In this document: positions 53,544 through 64,000 of the stretch, one piece after another | Layout of the letters: every line of letters begins with the position of its first letter | How positions within the stretch are numbered: the first letter of the stretch is position 1 | From: Aquiflexum sp. TKW24L | GTDB lineage: Bacteria > Bacteroidota > Bacteroidia > Cytophagales > Cyclobacteriaceae | NCBI RefSeq assembly: GCF_023502205.1 | Contig: NZ_JAMFLG010000001.1 | Coordinates: forward strand, 124,001 to 188,000 | Reading direction: 5' to 3' | DNA length: 64,000 bases | Notes under the pieces: generated by a model | Databases searched by the model: none | The model's input: the letters and a program-made list of their open reading frames with translations, nothing else | Told to the model about the DNA's origin: nothing | Program-made: the position numbers and the translations under genes

Positions 53544-54833
53544 CTAATTTTCGGCGGAAGCCAAATGAATAGGGTCAGGCTTTTTACCCCTCTTCAACTC
53601 AATGACCGTAATCTCAGGCCAAATCCCAACTCTGCCGGCAAATGCATGAAATCCAAATCCCCGATTTACATATAGAAAATTTCCTGAATCTTCTGCCAAA
53701 CCTGCCCAATTTGGATATCGGTATTGGACAGGACTCCACTTGACTAACTGTGTTTCAATTCCAAACTGCATTCCATGTGTATGTCCTGAAAGTGTCAAAT
53801 GAACAGGGTTTGGGTTATTTTTCACTTGGGCATCCCAATGAGAAGGATCGTGGGAAAGCAGTATTTTGAACTCCCCTGTTTTTGTCCCGGACAAGGCTTT
53901 CTGCAAATCTCCTTTTAATTTAAAGCCAACTCCCCAGTTTTCTACTCCTGCCAATACAATGGACTGTCCATCTTTTTCTATCCGGATATGTTCATCCAAT
54001 AGCAGGTCGAATCCCAATTTTTCATGTTGCGACTTCAACTTCTCAAAGTTTTCTTTTTTGGCCTCGGGGCTAGGCCAAGCCGAATAATCTCCATAGTCAT
54101 GGTTACCCAATATTGAATATTGACCATATTTGGCTCTTATTTTTCCAAATTCCTTGATCAAAGGTTCAATCTCATCTGCCCTATGGTTGACAAGGTCACC
54201 GGTAAAGACAAAAAGATCTGATTTTTGATCCAACACCATTTGGACCCCGCTTGCCACAGCATTGTGATCCTTAAGACTTCCGGAATGGATATCGGAGATT
54301 TGGGTGATGGTAAAGCCGTCAAATGATTCCGGCAAATCTTCAAAATACAAGACTTCTCTGTGAACTTTGAAGTTGTATTTCCCATACTTGATACCATATA
54401 CAAAGCTGAACAAGGGAACAGATGCGAATGTCAAAGCGAGCACACTGACCCAAACAGTCCTTGAAGGAAAGGAATATCCTTTGGCGCCGTTCATTGCAAA
54501 AATTGAAATTGCTTGAATATTTCTGATGAGATCTTCTCCCAAAAGGACAATCACAATCACAAGCTGTGTGACTATCAAAGTCAGGAAGACACTGGACAAA
54601 ACTTGTGCGGAAGAAGCAAACTCTCCTGCTAAAAATACCTGAACAGATTTATAGGCAAGCCATATTAACAGACTGACCATAAATACCCAGTAAGACCATT
54701 TGATAACCTGTTGGATTCGGACAAGCTCAATTCCCAAACTGACTGTTTTGATGGCTTGAAATACGTACCAACTTAAAAATAATACGAAAAGAAAAAGTAT
54801 AGATATAAATATGATTGGACCTGATTGACTCAT
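53544..54833 (-). CDS. Membrane-anchored metallophosphoesterase
   Basis: 429 residues. Four hydrophobic helices in residues 1-150 are followed by a calcineurin-like domain: TQISDIHSGS (about 186-195), GDLVNHR (about 220), GNHDYGD (about 250), SHDPSHWD and SGHTHGMQFG near 330-360. All metal ligands of the D-x-H, GD, GNHD, H, GHxH series are present. A membrane-bound phosphodiesterase, possibly for phospholipid head groups or UDP-linked substrates as in related YkoQ/YaeI-type proteins; substrate unproven. Confidence 0.92.
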   Translation of the reverse strand: MSQSGPIIFISILFLFVLFLSWYVFQAIKTVSLGIELVRIQQVIKWSYWVFMVSLLIWLAYKSVQVFLAGEFASSAQVLSSVFLTLIVTQLVIVIVLLGEDLIRNIQAISIFAMNGAKGYSFPSRTVWVSVLALTFASVPLFSFVYGIKYGKYNFKVHREVLYFEDLPESFDGFTITQISDIHSGSLKDHNAVASGVQMVLDQKSDLFVFTGDLVNHRADEIEPLIKEFGKIRAKYGQYSILGNHDYGDYSAWPSPEAKKENFEKLKSQHEKLGFDLLLDEHIRIEKDGQSIVLAGVENWGVGFKLKGDLQKALSGTKTGEFKILLSHDPSHWDAQVKNNPNPVHLTLSGHTHGMQFGIETQLVKWSPVQYRYPNWAGLAEDSGNFLYVNRGFGFHAFAGRVGIWPEITVIELKRGKKPDPIHLASAEN

Positions 54834-55022
54834 TGTATGATGATTTACAATGACCTATACATATTCCAGAATGATTTTGTTCATTTTGCTCAAAAGAATA
54901 AAGAGGAGATTGGTTATTGGTTATTTGTTATTTGATCGTCTCCTCATGATATGGGTACAAGAAAATATGAAAGTGATATGAAGCAATTAATTTAAAACCC
55001 TGCCTAACTAGATTGAGAAAAA

Positions 55023-55862
55023 TCAAACTACCTCAATCACAACATGAGTGGACAAATGTGAGCCTGAAGCACCTCCATAATTTCCAATAACAGGTAATGT
55101 AAACCTTGGGTCATAGCTTATCGCCAATGGGATATACCTGCTATCGGCCAATAAGCCCAAACTAGGATCCAACCCAATCCAAGAAGCGCCAGGAAGAAAT
55201 ACCTCAACCCATGCGTGGAGCTCATGGCCTGCATCCAATTCCGGATTGAAAGCATATCCGCTGACAAACCTGCATGCCAACCCAACACTCCGAAGCATTG
55301 CCATTAACATCCAGGAAAGGTCCCGGCATGAACCGGTTTTCCTTTCAAAAACTTCAATCAATGGCATAATCCCTTCTTCATGTCGGATAATATGTTCCCA
55401 TTTGGAATGGATTTTTGCCAAAAGCAATACCAAAAAACCGATAAGATCCTCAGATTCATTCATGACACTTTTTACAAAATGATCAAATTCCGGAAGGGTT
55501 TCTCCTTCTGAATATATTCTTAAAAAATCTCTAAATTCCTCAGGATATAAAAAATGGTCAAATGGGAAAACAGGTTGCGGGTGAATGATAAATCCATAGG
55601 GATTAAACTCTCCTACTTCTATTTCGAAATCACTTTGGACTTCCAAAAAATCTGTTTCGCCTATAAACCAAGCTTGGTAATAAGGATTATTCTCAAAATT
55701 GATTTTCTCGTGAAAACCCACAGGATTTGGGTAAACTGTCCAGTTTGAGTTTAAAACTTTGTAATAAAATCGTTGTAATGGAATCAGATAAAATTCGTGG
55801 ATATTGAGCTGTACTTTCTGATCGTAAGTATATCTTGATGAATGTCTGATTCTTAATTTCAT
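55023..55862 (-). CDS. Transglutaminase-like protein of Anbu operon
   Basis: 279 residues. The Cys of GSCRDLSWML (about 172-181), the His of GHELHAWVEV (about 214-223) and the Asp of WIGLDPSLG (about 230-238) form a transglutaminase/protease-like catalytic triad. The N-terminal region RIRHSSRYTYDQKVQLNIHEF is the strand-rich domain typical of these proteins. It is the last gene of the Anbu operon, 5 bases after the Anbu gene, and may act on the same target as the other three. Confidence 0.92.
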   Translation of the reverse strand: MKLRIRHSSRYTYDQKVQLNIHEFYLIPLQRFYYKVLNSNWTVYPNPVGFHEKINFENNPYYQAWFIGETDFLEVQSDFEIEVGEFNPYGFIIHPQPVFPFDHFLYPEEFRDFLRIYSEGETLPEFDHFVKSVMNESEDLIGFLVLLLAKIHSKWEHIIRHEEGIMPLIEVFERKTGSCRDLSWMLMAMLRSVGLACRFVSGYAFNPELDAGHELHAWVEVFLPGASWIGLDPSLGLLADSRYIPLAISYDPRFTLPVIGNYGGASGSHLSTHVVIEVV

Positions 55863-55867
55863 TTTTT

Positions 55868-56605
55868 TTAATGAGATGGTACTTCTTCTTCCGAAAATGC
55901 CCGGTATAATATGTCAGCCGGCAATTCCTTTATTGCTTCTTTTAACCTACCGTTCCAAAATGCAGAGATGTGTTCCAATTCCTTTTGTTCAAACCTCTTT
56001 TCGATGGTATGGTATTGGTCATTTTCCAGAATCACTGTATCAATTGGATAATCGACATCATTTGCTGAAATCCTAGTGGCATCAAAAGCCAAAAAGGCAC
56101 ATTTCAACGCATAGTCTAAATTTTCCTCATAGCTCAAGGAGCGCCTTAACACAGGATTGCCTGCACCTGTGTTTCCTATGATGACAAAAGGCGTGCCCCG
56201 TCTGATTTCTATCCAATTTCCTTGGGGATATAGCAAATACATTTTTGGTACTTTATCTTCCTCCAATTGGCCTCCGACTATCGAAAAAAGATTGAAGGAC
56301 AATCCCGATTCCTCAAGATATTCTTTATCCTCCTTGGCCACTTTTTTTACTTGGTTACCCAATTCATTTACCGCCTTGTACAGTTTGGTGAAGTTATGGT
56401 CCTGCTCTTCAATTACTTCTGAAAAGTAAGTAATGGCTTTGTCTCTCACTGATCTCAAACCCGACGTCATGATAAAAAAAGTGTGTTTTTCTCTATTGAC
56501 TGTATATACTTTTTTGGAAGTAGTAGTCTCATTTCCAGAGGTGATGCGGGTGTCTGAAAGGCCAACAAGGCCATTTTTTGTTTTTATTCCTAGGCAAAAG
56601 GTCAT
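55868..56605 (-). CDS. Anbu, proteasome-related Ntn hydrolase
   Basis: 245 residues. MTFCLGIKTKNGLVGLSDTRI places Thr2 as the candidate N-terminal nucleophile after Met removal, with the aspartate of SDTR and a lysine near 33 as in proteasome-like beta subunits. No ATPase lid genes are nearby, in line with Anbu rather than HslV. It would assemble into a ring-shaped cytoplasmic protease. Sits between the alpha-E protein (4-base overlap) and the transglutaminase. Confidence 0.93.
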   Translation of the reverse strand: MTFCLGIKTKNGLVGLSDTRITSGNETTTSKKVYTVNREKHTFFIMTSGLRSVRDKAITYFSEVIEEQDHNFTKLYKAVNELGNQVKKVAKEDKEYLEESGLSFNLFSIVGGQLEEDKVPKMYLLYPQGNWIEIRRGTPFVIIGNTGAGNPVLRRSLSYEENLDYALKCAFLAFDATRISANDVDYPIDTVILENDQYHTIEKRFEQKELEHISAFWNGRLKEAIKELPADILYRAFSEEEVPSH

Positions 56606-57582
56606 TCCTGATTCTGAGTTTGATTGATAAAGTTATCCTTAATTTGGAAGAAGTTGATATTTATTTTATTTGACACATCATTAATCTTTATTTGGAGCTG
56701 ATCGAGATATTCATGGAGTCCCATGTCTATGATTTCTTCCACATCTGTAAATTCAAGGTTCGACCTCAATTCCCCCAAAGCCTTTTCAGCTGAGTTTTTA
56801 TACCCACTTTCAGAATACCCTGAAATTTTGTGAAGACAGTTTTCAGCCTCCCTAACACAGTAGAATACAGACCTTGGAAAGTATTTATTCAAAATCAAAA
56901 ACTCCACCACCTTGGCCGGTTCTATGTTACCATACATCCTCCGATACGTGTTGAAGGCAGTCACGGACTTTAACAATGCTGTCCAATGGAGAAAATCCAG
57001 TGGACTACCCACCAAACTAGCTGCCGGAAGCAAAATATGATATTTGACATCCACGATTCGACTAGTCTTGTCTGCCCTTTCAAGAAACATCCCCAATTGC
57101 CTGAAATACCAACCTTCTGTCCTTGCGACTGTACTGTCTGCAAGACCATATAACAGTAAGACCTGATTTTTGACACTTTCAAAAAAAGTCCTTGGATCTT
57201 CTTTGTTCCAGTCCTTTTTGTCCGCTCTTTTCAATACAAAATGGTACAATTCATTGAGATTTTCCCATGTTTCCTTGGTAAGGTTCTCACGGATGACCCG
57301 CGCATTCTCCCTTGCCAATGAAATGGAAGAAATTATAGAGTTGGGATTGTCAAGATCGAATGTCAAAAAATGGATGACATCTTTCATTTCAAAGTTTTTG
57401 TGCTTGGTTTTATAGATCACGTTGTCACCGGTGGTGATCACCAGTGGCTCCCACTGCTCCTTCAAATCAGGAGGTAGGTCTAGCATCAGGTTAAAATTGA
57501 CATCAATGAATCTTGAATAATTCTCGGCCCTTTCGAGGTATCTCCCCAGCCAATAAATAGAACTTGCAACTCTACTCAGCAT
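56602..57582 (-). CDS. Alpha-E domain protein of Anbu operon
   Basis: 326 residues, almost all helical. It begins MLSRVASSIYWLGRYLERAENYSRF, the alpha-E signature, with a repeat GWYFRQLGMFLERADKTSRI near 165-184. This family is always found beside Anbu and circularly permuted ATP-grasp proteins and may bind a peptide or metal intermediate; activity unknown. Overlaps Anbu by 4 bases and lies 6 bases after the ATP-grasp gene. Confidence 0.94.
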   Translation of the reverse strand: MLSRVASSIYWLGRYLERAENYSRFIDVNFNLMLDLPPDLKEQWEPLVITTGDNVIYKTKHKNFEMKDVIHFLTFDLDNPNSIISSISLARENARVIRENLTKETWENLNELYHFVLKRADKKDWNKEDPRTFFESVKNQVLLLYGLADSTVARTEGWYFRQLGMFLERADKTSRIVDVKYHILLPAASLVGSPLDFLHWTALLKSVTAFNTYRRMYGNIEPAKVVEFLILNKYFPRSVFYCVREAENCLHKISGYSESGYKNSAEKALGELRSNLEFTDVEEIIDMGLHEYLDQLQIKINDVSNKININFFQIKDNFINQTQNQE

Positions 57583-57588
57583 AGTATT

Positions 57589-59016
57589 TTAGTTATATAA
57601 AACCCAAGTATCTTTACTTCCCCCGCCCTGGGAGCTGTTGACGACCAATGACCCTTTTTTCAATGCTACCCTGGTCAATGCACCGGGAATCACCTCGATT
57701 TTTTCACCATATAAAATATAAGGTCTCAAATCCACATGTCTGCCTTCGATTCCTGTATCTGTCAATGTAGGAACTGTCGATAGCGATAATGTAGGTTGTG
57801 CGATGTAATTTGTTGGATTGTTTTTGACAAGGTCTCGGAACTTGGCATGTTCCTCTTTGGTCGCTTTTGGACCGATCAGCATGCCATAGCCACCCGCTGC
57901 ATTGGTTTCTTTGACTACAAGCTCCTCAATATTGTCCAAGACATATTTCCGGTCTTTTTCTTCTCTGCAAAGATATGTTGGCACATTTTCCAAAATCGGA
58001 TCTTCACCAAGATAATACTTGATCAATCTTGGAACATAAGCATACACGGCCTTGTCGTCTGCCACCCCTGTTCCAGGAGCATTTGCAAAGGCAATATTTC
58101 CTGCCTTGTAGGCATCGAATACTCCCGGAATCCCTAACATTGAATGTGGATTGAAAGTCAAAGGATCCAAAAACGTGTCATCAATTCTTCTATATAATAC
58201 ATCAATCTGCTCCAGCCCCTTGGTTGTCTGCATAAAGACTTTTTTTCCTTTGACAATCAGATCAACACCAGAAACCAGCTCCACTCCCATTTGCAATGCA
58301 AGGTAAGAATGCTCAAAGTATGCTGAATTGTAGATCCCCGGTGTCAAAACACCAACAACCGGTTTTTCTTTGTTGGAAATAAACTGCAGCATTTTCAATA
58401 GCTTGACCGGATAATCCGAAACTGGCATCACTCCCAGTTTATTGAATAGGTCGGGATAAGCACGCTTAATGATTTCGCGGCTTTCGAGCATATATGATAC
58501 GCCTGACGGACAGCGGAGATTATCTTCCAAAATGTAATAATTACCGTCATTGTTTCGCACCAAATCTGTGCCGGTGATGTGGCACCAAATACCTTTTGGC
58601 GGTGTCAAACCTTCACAGGGTTTTAAATAATCTTTACTTCCCAAAATCAAATCCTCGGGTACAATCTTGTCTTTTAGGACTTTTCTATCATTATAGATGT
58701 CCTGCAAAAAAAGGTTTAATGTATGGATCCGTTGCTTCAATCCTGCCTCGATTTTTTTCCATTCCTGATTGGCAATGATCCTCGGGATAATGTCTAGATG
58801 CAGGATTTTTTCCATCCCTTGATTATCATGGTAGACATTAAATGTCATACCCATAGCAACCTGAGTCTTATTAGCCGAATACTGCAGGTGAGACATTCTT
58901 TTTGAAGTGGTTTTCCCCAAAATTTTGAGAAATTCTTCATAATGAGGCCTTACTTGACCCTCTCTGACAAACATTTCATCAAAATTATCCCCAACTAGGT
59001 ATTTATTGGTCTCCAT
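57589..59016 (-). CDS. Circularly permuted type 2 ATP-grasp protein
   Basis: 475 residues from ATG 59014-59016 (METNKYLVGDNFDEMF); the longer reading adds a hydrophobic leader that fits no signal. Signatures DNLRCPSGVSYMLESR (about 175-190), AGGYGMLIGPKA near 390-401 and RPYILYGEKIEVIPGALTRVA near 435-455 are the ATP and acceptor parts of the permuted grasp fold. It is expected to ligate an amino acid to a carboxylate. First gene of the Anbu operon. Confidence 0.95.
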   Translation of the reverse strand: METNKYLVGDNFDEMFVREGQVRPHYEEFLKILGKTTSKRMSHLQYSANKTQVAMGMTFNVYHDNQGMEKILHLDIIPRIIANQEWKKIEAGLKQRIHTLNLFLQDIYNDRKVLKDKIVPEDLILGSKDYLKPCEGLTPPKGIWCHITGTDLVRNNDGNYYILEDNLRCPSGVSYMLESREIIKRAYPDLFNKLGVMPVSDYPVKLLKMLQFISNKEKPVVGVLTPGIYNSAYFEHSYLALQMGVELVSGVDLIVKGKKVFMQTTKGLEQIDVLYRRIDDTFLDPLTFNPHSMLGIPGVFDAYKAGNIAFANAPGTGVADDKAVYAYVPRLIKYYLGEDPILENVPTYLCREEKDRKYVLDNIEELVVKETNAAGGYGMLIGPKATKEEHAKFRDLVKNNPTNYIAQPTLSLSTVPTLTDTGIEGRHVDLRPYILYGEKIEVIPGALTRVALKKGSLVVNSSQGGGSKDTWVLYN

Positions 59017-59135
59017 AGGTTTAATTTTTGGCTTTAAAAATGATATGCCTTGAAGATAGGGGTTTTTAAAAAACAAACAAAAATTTGAACTGTGATTCAC
59101 CTTATTGACAAAAATATTACATGATATGGGATTTT

Positions 59136-59174
59136 TAAAAAAAATACCTTGGATTTAAATCTAATCCAAGGTAT
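59136..59174 (-). terminator. Terminator after metG
   Basis: On the minus strand a perfect 12-bp stem (59144-59155 with 59163-59174) with a 7-base loop is followed by T8. It lies 22 bases after the metG stop and ends its transcript before the Anbu operon. Confidence 0.9.
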
Positions 59175-59195
59175 ACCATTCAAAATTGTTTAGGA

Positions 59196-61256
59196 TCAAG
59201 AAATCGTCGAACCATCTGAGGTAGGCATATTGGGCTGAAGAAGTCTAAGGCTTCCATCCCGATCTTCAGCCATCAGGATCATGCCTTCAGAGTCTATTCC
59301 CATCATTTTTCTAGGTGCAAGGTTGATCAGCATCGTCACCTGCTTTCCGATAAGGTCCTCAGGTTTGAAGTGTTCTGCCACACCACTCAGTACTGTTTTC
59401 ACACCCAAACCCGTTTCAACAGTCAATCTGAGCAACTTTTTGGATTTTGGCATCGGTTCGGCAGTCAGGACTTTTACCACTCTCATATCGAGTTTGGCAA
59501 AATCCTCATAGGTAATAATATCTTTCATAGGCTCTGCAACAGCATTTGCGATTTCATTTTGTTTTTTGGTATCCAGCAGTTTTTGGATCTGAGCTTCTAC
59601 AGAAGCATCCTCGATTTTGTCAAACAGCAATGCTGCTTCAAAAATCTGTTGCCCAGTTTCCAACAATTTATGGCTTCCGGCATCTGCCCATTTCAATCCC
59701 TGTAAACCAAACATCCCAAAGATTTTGGCCGAGGTAAAAGGCAAAAACGGTTCTGCAACGATGGCAAGATTTGCAGCAAAATTGAGCGCAATATTGAGGA
59801 TGGTTCCTGTTCTTTCTTTGTCATCTTTGATGGTTTTCCAAGGCTCAGTTTCCGCTAGGTATTTGTTTCCCGTACGGGCAAAATCCATCACAAAAGAAAG
59901 TGCCTCCCTAAACCTGTACCTCTCAATAGAGGCTGCAATTTTCTCAGGGAATGCTTTCAATGCTTCAATAGCATCCGTGTCCAAATCATTGAGGGTCCCC
60001 TTTCCGGGAACATTTCCATCAAAAAATTTATGTGTCAACACCACTGCCCTATTGACAAAATTACCATAAATAGCGACAAGCTCTGAATTGTTTCGGGACT
60101 GGAAATCTTTCCAAGTAAAGTCATTGTCCTTGGTTTCAGGTGCATTTGCGGTCAACACATACCGCAAGACGTCCTGTTTGTCCGGAAATTGCTCCAGATA
60201 CTCGTGCAACCACACTGCCCAGTTTCTTGAAGTGGAGATTTTGTCTCCTTCGAGATTCAAAAACTCATTTGCAGGCACATTGTCAGGAAGAACATAACCT
60301 CCATGGGTTTTGAGGATTGCAGGAAAAACAATGCAATGGAATACGATATTGTCCTTGCCAATAAAATGTACCAATTTGGTATCTTCTGACTTCCAATAAG
60401 GTTCCCAATCAATTCCTTTTTCCGCAGCCCACTCTTTGGTACTTGAAATGTATCCGATTGGTGCATCAAACCAAACATAAAGAACCTTTCCCTCTGCTCC
60501 TTCTACAGGAACGGGAATTCCCCAATCCATGTCTCTTGTCATTGACCTCGCCTGCAAGCCGTCGCCAGCTTCGAGCCAAGAGCGACACTGTCCAAGGACG
60601 TTGTTTTTCCAATCATGGGCATGCCCTACCAAAATCCAGTTTTTGAGGAAATCTGTGTATTTGGCCAAGTCTAGAAACCAATGCTTGGTTTCCTTCAAAA
60701 CAGGAGTATTGCCAGAAAGCTTGGATTTTGGATTGATCAGTTCTGTAGGACTAAGTGAGGAGCCGCATTTTTCGCATTGGTCTCCATAGGCATGTTCATT
60801 GCCACATTTTGGGCAGGTACCTTCTATATACCTGTCCGCCAGAAACTGTCCGGCTTCTACATCAAAATACTGTTCGGTAGTCTGTTCTAAAAATTCACCT
60901 TTGTCATATAGGTCCCGAAAGAAACCGGAAGCTGTCTCATGATGGATTTTGGCAGAGGTTCTTGAATAATGGTCAAAACTTATCCCAAACTCCTGAAAGC
61001 TTTTTTTCATCAGCTCGTGATACCTGTCCACTACTTCCTGCGGGCTGATTCCTTCTTTGCGGGCCTTGATGGTGATGGCCACGCCATGCTCATCCGAGCC
61101 TCCGACAAAAGCCACATCCCTGTCTTGGGAACGGAGGTATCTTACATAAATGTCAGCAGGAATATAACAACCTGCCAAGTGGCCGATATGTAATGGACCA
61201 TTGGCATAAGGCAATGCAGCCGTGACTGTATATCTTTTGAATTCGCTTGGTTTCAT
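59196..61256 (-). CDS. metG: Methionyl-tRNA synthetase MetG
   Basis: 686 residues from ATG 61254-61256. Charges tRNA-Met. The HIGH motif appears as PLHIGHLAG, the KMSKS motif as KISTS (in [10 protein letters not shown]). A CxxC pair of pairs (CPKCG and CEKCG near 145-163) binds zinc. A C-terminal tRNA-binding EMAP-like domain (about 575-686; [15 protein letters not shown], then VSGVAEHF-type GVAEHF) extends the core. Complete and expected to be active. Confidence 0.97.
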   Translation of the reverse strand: MKPSEFKRYTVTAALPYANGPLHIGHLAGCYIPADIYVRYLRSQDRDVAFVGGSDEHGVAITIKARKEGISPQEVVDRYHELMKKSFQEFGISFDHYSRTSAKIHHETASGFFRDLYDKGEFLEQTTEQYFDVEAGQFLADRYIEGTCPKCGNEHAYGDQCEKCGSSLSPTELINPKSKLSGNTPVLKETKHWFLDLAKYTDFLKNWILVGHAHDWKNNVLGQCRSWLEAGDGLQARSMTRDMDWGIPVPVEGAEGKVLYVWFDAPIGYISSTKEWAAEKGIDWEPYWKSEDTKLVHFIGKDNIVFHCIVFPAILKTHGGYVLPDNVPANEFLNLEGDKISTSRNWAVWLHEYLEQFPDKQDVLRYVLTANAPETKDNDFTWKDFQSRNNSELVAIYGNFVNRAVVLTHKFFDGNVPGKGTLNDLDTDAIEALKAFPEKIAASIERYRFREALSFVMDFARTGNKYLAETEPWKTIKDDKERTGTILNIALNFAANLAIVAEPFLPFTSAKIFGMFGLQGLKWADAGSHKLLETGQQIFEAALLFDKIEDASVEAQIQKLLDTKKQNEIANAVAEPMKDIITYEDFAKLDMRVVKVLTAEPMPKSKKLLRLTVETGLGVKTVLSGVAEHFKPEDLIGKQVTMLINLAPRKMMGIDSEGMILMAEDRDGSLRLLQPNMPTSDGSTIS

Positions 61257-61306
61257 AAGCCGCAAAGGTAGAAATTAGAATGGAAAGTGGGAACGGAAAA
61301 CCGGTT

Positions 61307-61939
61307 TCAAATTTGGCTTAGCTCTCTTCTAGCATCATCGGTAAGTATGCCGGTGTAGATAATCTGAATGGCCTGATCGTAGATTTCGGCAGGACTGAGT
61401 TTGAAACTCGCGCGCATTTCCTCAGGAAACTGACTTAAAAATTTGTGGTCGATCAGGTTTTGGATCGCAGAGGTATAGATGAATACAATGAAAGGAACAT
61501 TGACGGTGGGGAGAACATACCCTTTTTCAATCCCTTCCTGAATCAGTTTTTGGAATCGCAGGTATCCGGATTCTCTGATGTATGCCAATAAATCCGCCCA
61601 AATAGAAGGGGCATGATCCCGGAGCTCATCCAATATTTTAGGATTGATCGTCGAAACATCAGATGCAACTGTGCTCAAAAGTGACTTTAACTTGACCGTG
61701 TAAGGAATCAGCTTGTTATCAAGCAAAGCATTTACTTTGATAGAAAGCCTTGTCTTGAGGATGTCAAAAGTAGCGGCAAGTAGTTCAAGCTTTCCGGGAA
61801 AATACTTATAAAGGGTCTTCTTACTCATTCCCAATTCTTGGGCAATTTCATCCATGGTGGTATTCTTGTAGCCTTGCTTGATAAAGTACTGATAGGCTAC
61901 TTCAAGGATTTTGGATTTAATATCTGATTTCTTACTCAT
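61307..61939 (-). CDS. TetR/AcrR-family transcriptional regulator
   Basis: 210 residues. The N-terminal HTH is MDEIAQELGMSKKTLYKYFPGK (about 28-49), the classical TetR recognition region. The remainder is the helical ligand-binding domain. It stands between metG and ligA; its targets are not apparent, and no TetR-type operator is seen next to it. The ligand is unknown. Confidence 0.92.
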   Translation of the reverse strand: MSKKSDIKSKILEVAYQYFIKQGYKNTTMDEIAQELGMSKKTLYKYFPGKLELLAATFDILKTRLSIKVNALLDNKLIPYTVKLKSLLSTVASDVSTINPKILDELRDHAPSIWADLLAYIRESGYLRFQKLIQEGIEKGYVLPTVNVPFIVFIYTSAIQNLIDHKFLSQFPEEMRASFKLSPAEIYDQAIQIIYTGILTDDARRELSQI

Positions 61940-61997
61940 CGATTGGAATAGACGCGCAAATATAGGTATTCCACCCGATTTTTGTCTATTGCTTTAA

Positions 61998-64000
<2,003 letters not shown>

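Overview
The window comes from a member of the Bacteroidota, most probably order Cytophagales near the family Cyclobacteriaceae. The evidence is gene content typical of that group: a DUF2807/GIN-domain protein, a DUF4174 protein, MacB/FtsX-type permeases of about 800 residues with two periplasmic domains, a four-helix-bundle 'IVS' protein, and a GIY-YIG nuclease remnant beside a tRNA. Base composition is AT-leaning, Shine-Dalgarno sites are mostly absent, and spacers hold dispersed palindromes and low-complexity repeats. This placement is an inference without database searches.

Layout. 1-11 kb holds mostly housekeeping and membrane genes: an FMN reductase cut by the window edge, a DinB-like protein, phosphofructokinase, a NYN/LOTUS protein, MnmA, a degenerate tRNA-CAU locus with a dead GIY-YIG nuclease and tandem tRNA-derived repeats, a HAD phosphatase, a site-2-type protease, an EamA transporter and a Ca2+/Na+ antiporter. 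11.5-52 kb is dominated by an ABC system. It has one TolC-like outer-membrane protein, one HlyD-like adaptor, two MacB-like ATPases, eight large FtsX/MacB-type permeases, and a sigma-54 response regulator overlapping its sensor kinase. Small unrelated genes and decayed genes lie between them. 52-64 kb is a compact housekeeping block: tRNA-Pro, a CBS protein, a metallophosphoesterase, a four-gene Anbu operon (circularly permuted ATP-grasp, alpha-E, Anbu proteasome homologue, transglutaminase), MetG, a TetR regulator and the start of ligA.

How the genes work together. Six promoters in the window share one architecture. Each has a -24/-12-like element (TGGCA, then G-[GC] or GA at -12), and 72-75 bp upstream a dyad TGTYCG-N4-CGGRCR. 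Three of them carry an extra inverted half-site CGRACA, and the HlyD copy carries a more divergent version of the same three-part arrangement. They precede the TolC/ATPase operon, three of the permease units, the DUF2807 protein and the HlyD operon. The sigma-54 activator encoded at 49.2 kb, divergent from HlyD, is the obvious candidate to bind these dyads. The region therefore reads as a locally spread regulon for one envelope or efflux system in which many permeases share few ATPases, one adaptor and one outer-membrane channel. Its substrate cannot be read from the sequence.

The other notable structures are palindromes sitting in the loop positions of tRNA-derived fragments (4.5-5.2 kb), a LigA with at least about 150 residues of non-canonical sequence where the HhH domain should start, an orphan antitoxin-like small gene, and three independently decayed genes.
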